DNA of 64,000 bases from assembly GCA_036250225.1 (NCBI GenBank), contig JAPZLL010000030.1, positions 310,001 through 374,000 of the forward strand. Reading direction: 5' to 3'. Numbering within the stretch: the first letter of the stretch is position 1; each line of letters starts with the position of its first letter. Below, in pieces: positions 59,036 through 64,000 of this stretch. This DNA comes from Cercophora sp. LCS_1. Lineage: Eukaryota > Ascomycota > Sordariomycetes > Sordariales > Lasiosphaeriaceae. Under the pieces are notes generated by a model that saw only the letters and a list, made by a program, of their open reading frames with translations, was not told where the DNA came from and made no database searches. Made by a program: the position numbers and the translations under genes.

Positions 59036-59558
59036 TTTCCTTCCATGTGCCTGCGTTCGTAGTAATCCGTATTGTTGAGTTACGAAAAGTTCGAGAGGCG
59101 CGTTGCTGAGGTTGAGAACGCGGTTCGCAGCTTTGGTGGCAGAATTCTTGGCCGCCTTTGCAGGCTCAGCGCATGGACCACGCAAATAGGGCGAGAAGAC
59201 CCTGTCAATTGGAAGGTGCACCAACCCGCCCATCAGAACCAGACTTGTGTTCGGCCTCAAAATATCTCTGTCCTTGCATGGTTGAATTTTATATATTTTT
59301 TTCTTATGGCTTTGCGTTCTTCATCTTGTTCATTCTCTAATATTGCCACAACAGGGAATTGAAGTCCGCGGATAGGAGCAAAGCTAGAGCAAGAATACGC
59401 AAACACTGAAGGAGAGAGCTCACAATCAGACAACTCTGTTTCATATCACATTATCGTAACGCCATATGCCATGCAACGAAGCCCAATAGCCCAGCAAATC
59501 CCCAGATAGTCCATCCCATTACCACCGCAATGCAACCCATCCTCGTCTTAGAGCCCTC
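59036..59558. other. Intergenic region between NUP120 (5') and RAD51 (3')
   Basis: 0.5 kb holding the NUP120 promoter and the RAD51 3' UTR. Part of it (59036-59260) stays open in the NUP120 frame. No other gene is seen. Confidence 0.6.
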
Positions 59559-60735
59559 CTAGTCCTTCTCCACGTCCTTCGGAGCGGGATCGCCAATACC
59601 GTCCTCCTGGATGGCAAAGAGACAGTCGCTCTCTGGCAAACAGGGGCTATCGTAGATCTTGGCAATTCTTGTTTCACCTCGGCCCTTCTTGAGGCTGATA
59701 CGCGTCGTACTTGCGTGAGCAATGATATTGCCGCCGATGGGCTTCTTGGGGTCCGGATTGAACATGGCCGACGGGCCACCGTCCACTTGGGCCACAACCT
59801 GGTTGGTAATGACAACGGCAATGCCAAACTCGTCAGCAAGGCGTTGAAGAGTGCGCATGAACTTGGCAAGATGTGCCTGTCTTGAGCTCAGTTCACCTCG
59901 TCCCAAGAAGTCTGTCCGGTAAAGTGATGTAGCCGAGTCGACAATAAGCAAACTGAACCGAGTTTCGCACATCATAGCAGCTGCTTGGTTCAGCAGCTGA
60001 AGTTGGTGGTCCGAGTTGTATGCTCGGGCATAGGCGACATTGTCAAGCACTTCCTCGCCGGAGAGTCCATATCGATTCGCCACCGCCAGCAATCTGACGG
60101 GTCGAAAGGTGCCCTCAGTGTCGATATACATGCACTTTCCTTCCCCGCCGCCCATGTCGAATGGCAACTGGCATGTTACAGCCAGTGTGTGGCAAATCTG
60201 CGATTTTCCCGTTCGGAACTCTCCGAATATCTCTGTTACGCTTCCAGTCTCAACTCCGCCAGCCAAAAGCGTATCAAGATTTTTGGACCCGGTCGTGATT
60301 GATATGAGCTCGCTTCGGCGTTGGTGCATCTCAGTCGCAGTTGTGAAGCCCATGGGCACCAATTTCGAGGCTAGAAAAATTAGCATGGGTAAGGAGATAT
60401 CATACGGCGAAGATCTCGCCATACCTTCAGCAAGAATCTTTCCCGCTTTCACCTCCGAAATGCCTTTGATTTGTTCCAAGACCCGACGCGGGGTGTAGGC
60501 AACAGACTCGACTGTGTTATACCCCCCATCGATAATCAATTGGATATCGCGCTTGGTAAGACCGGCAATTCCCTTTCAAGGCAATTAGCAAAGTTCATAC
60601 ATCAAATGTGTTGATGGGATGTGGTAGCGGCCCAACGTGTACCTCAAGTGCTGTGAGCGGGGTCGGCGCACCAGGGCCAGCGTTGCCCATATCCTCGCCA
60701 TTCTCGGCCTCGTTATAATCCTCGTGTGCGGACAT
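59559..60735 (-). CDS. RAD51: DNA strand-exchange recombinase Rad51
   Basis: Exons on the minus strand: 60735-60643, 60572-60425 and 60370-59559; introns of 70 and 54 bp; 350 aa. Rad51 forms nucleoprotein filaments for homologous recombination. An acidic N terminus (MSAHEDYNEAENGEDMGNAG) precedes the helix-hairpin-helix domain (GIAGLTKRDIQLIIDGGYNT). The polymerisation motif FTTA is at 89-92, Walker A GEFRTGKS at 130-137, and Walker B is LLIVDS in TRFSLLIVDSATSLYRTDF. The loop QVVAQVDGG follows, ending DPAPKDVEKD. Intron 2 is a multiple of three with no stop, so retention would add 18 residues between the HhH domain and FTTA. An E2F/MBF-like site lies about 110 bp upstream of the ATG. Confidence 0.96.
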
Positions 60736-61186
60736 TTTGGTTACAGTAGAGATAATCCAGGGCTTTTCGACAGGATCGGGCTATGAGGGCAAGCTTGTGG
60801 GTGGCTGCTGAATTACCAAATTGTGTGTTGACGGCGGACAAATCGTGGCGCGAACCGCGTCAGCTTTGCAGCAACCACAAACACGGTGTCATGTGACCCA
60901 CTTCTGCCTGGACAGGCCCCATCAACACCAAACTCAAAAACCGGACGTCACTTCATCGGAATCTTCAAGAGACAGGCAGAATAGAGGTCACATTACAAGC
61001 TCGCATTCTACACATGCAACAGTCCGGCAATCTGCCAGTTTCGGTTTTGTTTCCAAAAGAAAGAGTATTCATCCGTGTATGATTTTCCAAACGCCAGGAA
61101 TGCTCGGTATCCAATCCATCAGCTTTTTGATCAGAAGCATAAATACCACGCTGAGCGCTACCGAGGAGGCTCAGCAGATGTAACTC
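60736..61186. other. Intergenic region between RAD51 (5') and the 61.2 kb gene (3')
   Basis: 451 bp between tandem minus-strand genes. It holds the RAD51 promoter with the E2F/MBF-like site listed separately. Confidence 0.6.
60846..60854 (-). promoter_or_regulatory. E2F/MBF-like site upstream of RAD51
   Basis: TGGCGCGAA on the plus strand (TTCGCGCCA on the gene strand), followed by ACCGCGT, about 110 bp before the RAD51 start. G1/S factors of the MBF/E2F type bind such sequences, and yeast RAD51 is under MCB control. Confidence 0.45.
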
Positions 61187-62369
61187 TCACACCGCCTGAT
61201 TAAATGTCGATTCTTCCTCGCGGCTATGGCCATTTGACTTCTTTCTCAATCTATTTGGTGGCCTTTCCGACGAGACCGCCCCGTCCACCTCATGAAGGAC
61301 GCCAAAGGTTCCCGCTGGAAGAACTTCAAAGCCCTCGTTGACTCGCCGGGTCGCCCGATTGACATGCAGATCTCCTGGCCCAAATGTTGGCTGAGGAACT
61401 AACAGCTCCTGATGCTGTCGAACCCCGTGATCTCCCCGGGACAAGGCTGAAACCCCACTCGGAGTTCGAGCTGTCGACGGTGCGTCGAACGGATCGCCGG
61501 GTTCTTCGGGCCAATTACGGGACATGGCTGTGTGGTAACCTGCCCGGCTGTCCTGAGTGCTTCTCGACGTATAAAGCCTAGAGCTTCGGGAGGACGTGTA
61601 GCTTCGTCCACTCACGCTCCTCGGCGATCGTGGCTGTGAGTCCAGCGACTCACCCGAAGACGACACAGAACTTCGCTGGCTCGGTAGCCTGGGATTACGC
61701 GGGCTTGAAGTGGGCGCGTATGTTTCAAAGGTCGGCTTCGTGTGAGGGTGACCATCGAGTCTTCGCAGAGTGTCCTCGTTCAACACACCTCGATGTGGGC
61801 TTGGTCTACTCGGTTTTGCTACCAAGTACGGCACTCGTGATTCGACCGGATGACCGTCACCCAGCCCGCCTAAGGGCGTTCGGTCCGGGGTTTGCTGGTC
61901 TTCACGGCACATTGCCAGCGCTCCTGGTTTAGGGCCATCCGAATATTCGGTGGCCTTCTCGGGATCAAGATTGATCATGGTAACCGAAGGCGCAAGCTTT
62001 GCCGACGCTGTTTCTGTGGGAGAAACCGGCCTAGATATCCAAATCCCCTGGACCTGCACGCCGCTCTGGATTGCCCGGATACCGAACGGGATCTCGTTTC
62101 CTCGCTTCAGGGGTAGGCCCGTCCTGCGCATCTCCTCCAGTCGAGCTTTCTTTTCTTCGTCCAGTATTGCTTGTTTCTTCATGAGCCGGGTGTTCCACCA
62201 CAACTTTACCAGTCCCGCGAGGAAGACCGCCACGATGCCCATAGCAAGAACCTATCCAGTCGTTAGCAACCGGTCGTCAACTCTACATGGGATCAGAGGC
62301 ACGAACAAAGGTCATCTGCTGCCATAACTGCCAGGTAATGAAAAACCTCCCGTCGGTTTCTTCGTCCAT
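61187..62369 (-). CDS. Unrecognised N-terminally membrane-anchored protein
   Basis: Exons on the minus strand: 62369-62307 and 62251-61187, with a 55-bp intron (62252-62306); 375 aa. The first exon is too short to stand out. Splicing joins MDEETDGRFFITWQLWQQMT to FVLAMGIVAVFLAGLVKLWW, giving one clear membrane helix at about 21-37. A charged helix follows (MKKQAILDEEKKARLEEMRR), likely a coiled coil, then RGNEIPFGIRAIQSGVQVQG and IWISRPVSP, which look like the conserved core. The remaining 270 residues are Ser/Pro/Arg-rich and probably disordered, with Ser/Arg clusters (SYTSSRSSRLYTSRSTQDSR) that could be phosphorylated. I do not recognise a family with known function. The intron has a GCTAAC branch site; its donor GTTCGT is weak. 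Confidence 0.75.
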
Positions 62370-64000
62370 CTTTTGGCGGCTGGAAAAGGCAACCTAGATG
62401 CGTGCCAACCCGTTACCGTGAAGACTGAAGCTGCTGGTCGCAATCTTAGCCCAGGGGCGATTGGAACGAGGAGAGAGAAACCTGTTCTCGCCGGATGCGC
62501 TGCAACACCCAGCAGCCCAGGAGGAGCGAAGGACAGCAGACGGTCTGCGCAGCAGGAAAGAACAGGCAAACGCCAACTTCCCTGCGCAACCTGCCTCGCA
62601 GCTAAGGCAGCAAACAAAGGACAAGGACAGTACCTTACGGTAGGGCCAACGCTTTGCTGATTTGACCCCACCCGTCTCCCAACCTCTGGGACCGGACTTT
62701 TCAGGTCCAGCCTTGCACAGATTCCCACATGCAGGCGCCTCGATGCTATCGACAAACGCGATATCAATTTGAGTCGGACTCGGTGTGGGATCGGGCCGGT
62801 ATTCACGGTACGGGGCGACACCCATAAGATTAAGCAAACCCCATGCACTGAATACCGCCGAGACGAGCAGAGAGCCCGTGGAATACTCCTAAAGGTAAGG
62901 AAGCGAATGACAAGCAAACAGAAAGCTAGTAGCTCCGAGTCTTGGCCACTCGGCGGCTGGACGGAATCCCTTGGCTTTTTGTATGAGCATGAGACGGTCT
63001 CACGGGTAGCAGCAGCGCGCGCAGAATTTTGGGAGTTTAATCAACGAACACGGCCCCCTTCCAGGGAACATGGGCCGCGCTGCCATCGACATTGAATGCG
63101 GTGACGAATCTGTCCACTGCCGACTCCGCCATACGGCAGGTCTAAACACTCAACAGCTTCCACCCAGAGAACAAGGCGGGGCGTTCCTGGCAGCGCGGAA
63201 TCCAGCTCGGCAGGCTAAATGCGCCGACGAAGACGTTGTGAAAGGGTCGTCGAGATTGACTGTATCTACCGGCTGGCCGAAAAAAAAACCAGGCTCGTGG
63301 ACCATCATGATGCGCCACTGGGTCAGGGCCAACAAGCTGCGATTCGCGGGCGAGGGAAAAAAAGGAGGGCCAGGCCCGGCTGATTTCACCCTCCAGACTT
63401 TGTTGATGAGCGTTTCGTGGGGCAATGGCAACACACCCTCGACGATGACGACGCACTGGTACATATTTTCCCAGCAAGAGTCCGGCAAAGTTCCGTCCCT
63501 CGCTGAATTCATCCATATTACCACGCCCGACTCACCATCTGTGAGACCGCGGCATTTTTTCTAATTTCGGCCACAGCTGTTTGTAGGTGTTCCACAAACG
63601 AGGGAAAAAAACTGTTACACGAATCCCGGCTTGTTTGGTAGTCTCGTGTCGATTCCACAGTGTTGGTTGATCAGTCAAAAAGCCATAAAAGGCTCTACGC
63701 CAAATTTCCATGCTTTCCGTGCGGATCGACACCCACAATTCCAGCTCATAACATAATCATCTTGCGAGTGCAGTCGGGAAACGTTGCCCCAAGCCAAGTT
63801 TGATGTTGACACCACCCCTGGCGACCCAACGGTCCCCCACATCGGCGGATCTGGAGATCTCAAGCTTCACTTGGCTTCAACAGGGGATCCACTACCAGGA
63901 AACCCCTGTAACAAGCCAGTACCGCTTCGGCAACAGAACTCAATTCTAGAAAAGCCTCATCGGGTTTCTGTTTCTCTCTCTTCCAGGCGAGTCTCCGACA
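62370..64000. other. Right-end region without a recognised gene
   Basis: 1.6 kb upstream of the 61.2 kb gene to the window edge. Frames such as 62394-62837 (-) and 63070-63564 (+) overlap frames on the other strand and show no domain. An exon of a gene starting beyond 64000 cannot be excluded. Confidence 0.5.

Noticed and set aside
1..64000. CRISPR arrays, transposons, RIP-mutated tracts, secondary-metabolite clusters
   Set aside because: No direct repeat arrays, transposase or reverse-transcriptase frames, terminal repeats or AT-rich RIP-like blocks were seen, and the genes are core housekeeping functions.

Overview
This window is nuclear DNA from a filamentous ascomycete (Pezizomycotina), most likely a sordariomycete close to the Sordariales/Chaetomiaceae. 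The evidence is many 46-120 bp GT-AG introns with CTRAC/CTAAC branch sites just before the acceptor, GC-rich coding sequence, widely spaced genes, and protein sequences typical of that group (Nup120, CAF120 and Rad51 forms). I find 22 protein-coding genes, one of them cut by the left edge. I see no tRNA or 5S gene, transposon, RIP-like AT-rich tract or CRISPR array. No secondary-metabolite or mobile cluster is visible: this is a core-housekeeping region.

Layout from left to right. 1-124: start of dipeptidyl peptidase III (-). 5.8-6.6 kb: gluconokinase (+), preceded by about 5.6 kb without a recognisable gene. 9.35-13.6 kb: branched-chain keto-acid dehydrogenase E2 (-) divergent from ATP10 (+), then the Golgi v-SNARE GOS1 (-). 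14.5-16.4 kb: ribosomal proteins eL6 (-) and uL29 (+), head to head. 17.2-19.7 kb: STT3 (+), catalytic subunit of oligosaccharyltransferase. 20.7-22.5 kb: an unrecognised protein with two copies of a Cys-rich module (-). 24.3-28.2 kb: a Rad53/Chk2-type checkpoint kinase with an N-terminal FHA domain and a probable C-terminal one (-). 32.2-36.7 kb: CAF120-like CCR4-NOT protein (+), after a 4 kb gene-free interval. 37.7-45.4 kb, all (+): mitochondrial PP2C phosphatase PTC7, UTP23, and a DUF726 alpha/beta-hydrolase-like protein. 45.8-48.4 kb (-): acylphosphatase and V-ATPase subunit H. 49.7-51.0 kb (+): a secreted-then-anchored Cys-rich membrane protein. 51.8-54.8 kb: ribosomal protein uL6 (-) divergent from retromer VPS26 (+). 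55.3-62.4 kb, all (-): nucleoporin Nup120, recombinase RAD51, and an unrecognised membrane-anchored protein.

The genes do not form one pathway. They cover mitochondrial function (E2, ATP10, PTC7), secretion and membrane traffic (STT3, GOS1, VPS26, V-ATPase H), ribosome synthesis (eL6, uL29, uL6, UTP23), mRNA decay (CAF120), the nuclear pore, and DNA damage response (checkpoint kinase, RAD51). Several head-to-head pairs share short intergenic regions.

The points most worth a second look are: introns in PTC7 and RAD51 that can be retained in frame; extreme exon sizes (ATG-only first exon and 6-nt last exon in uL29, 24-nt exon in STT3, 12- and 13-nt exons in acylphosphatase); a duplicated Cys module in the 20.7 kb gene; the hevein-like Cys-rich membrane protein; and a (Gly-Asn)n repeat inside the E2 catalytic domain. 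All intron boundaries were placed by reading the sequence and checking phase and protein-family continuity. No alignment or RNA data were used.
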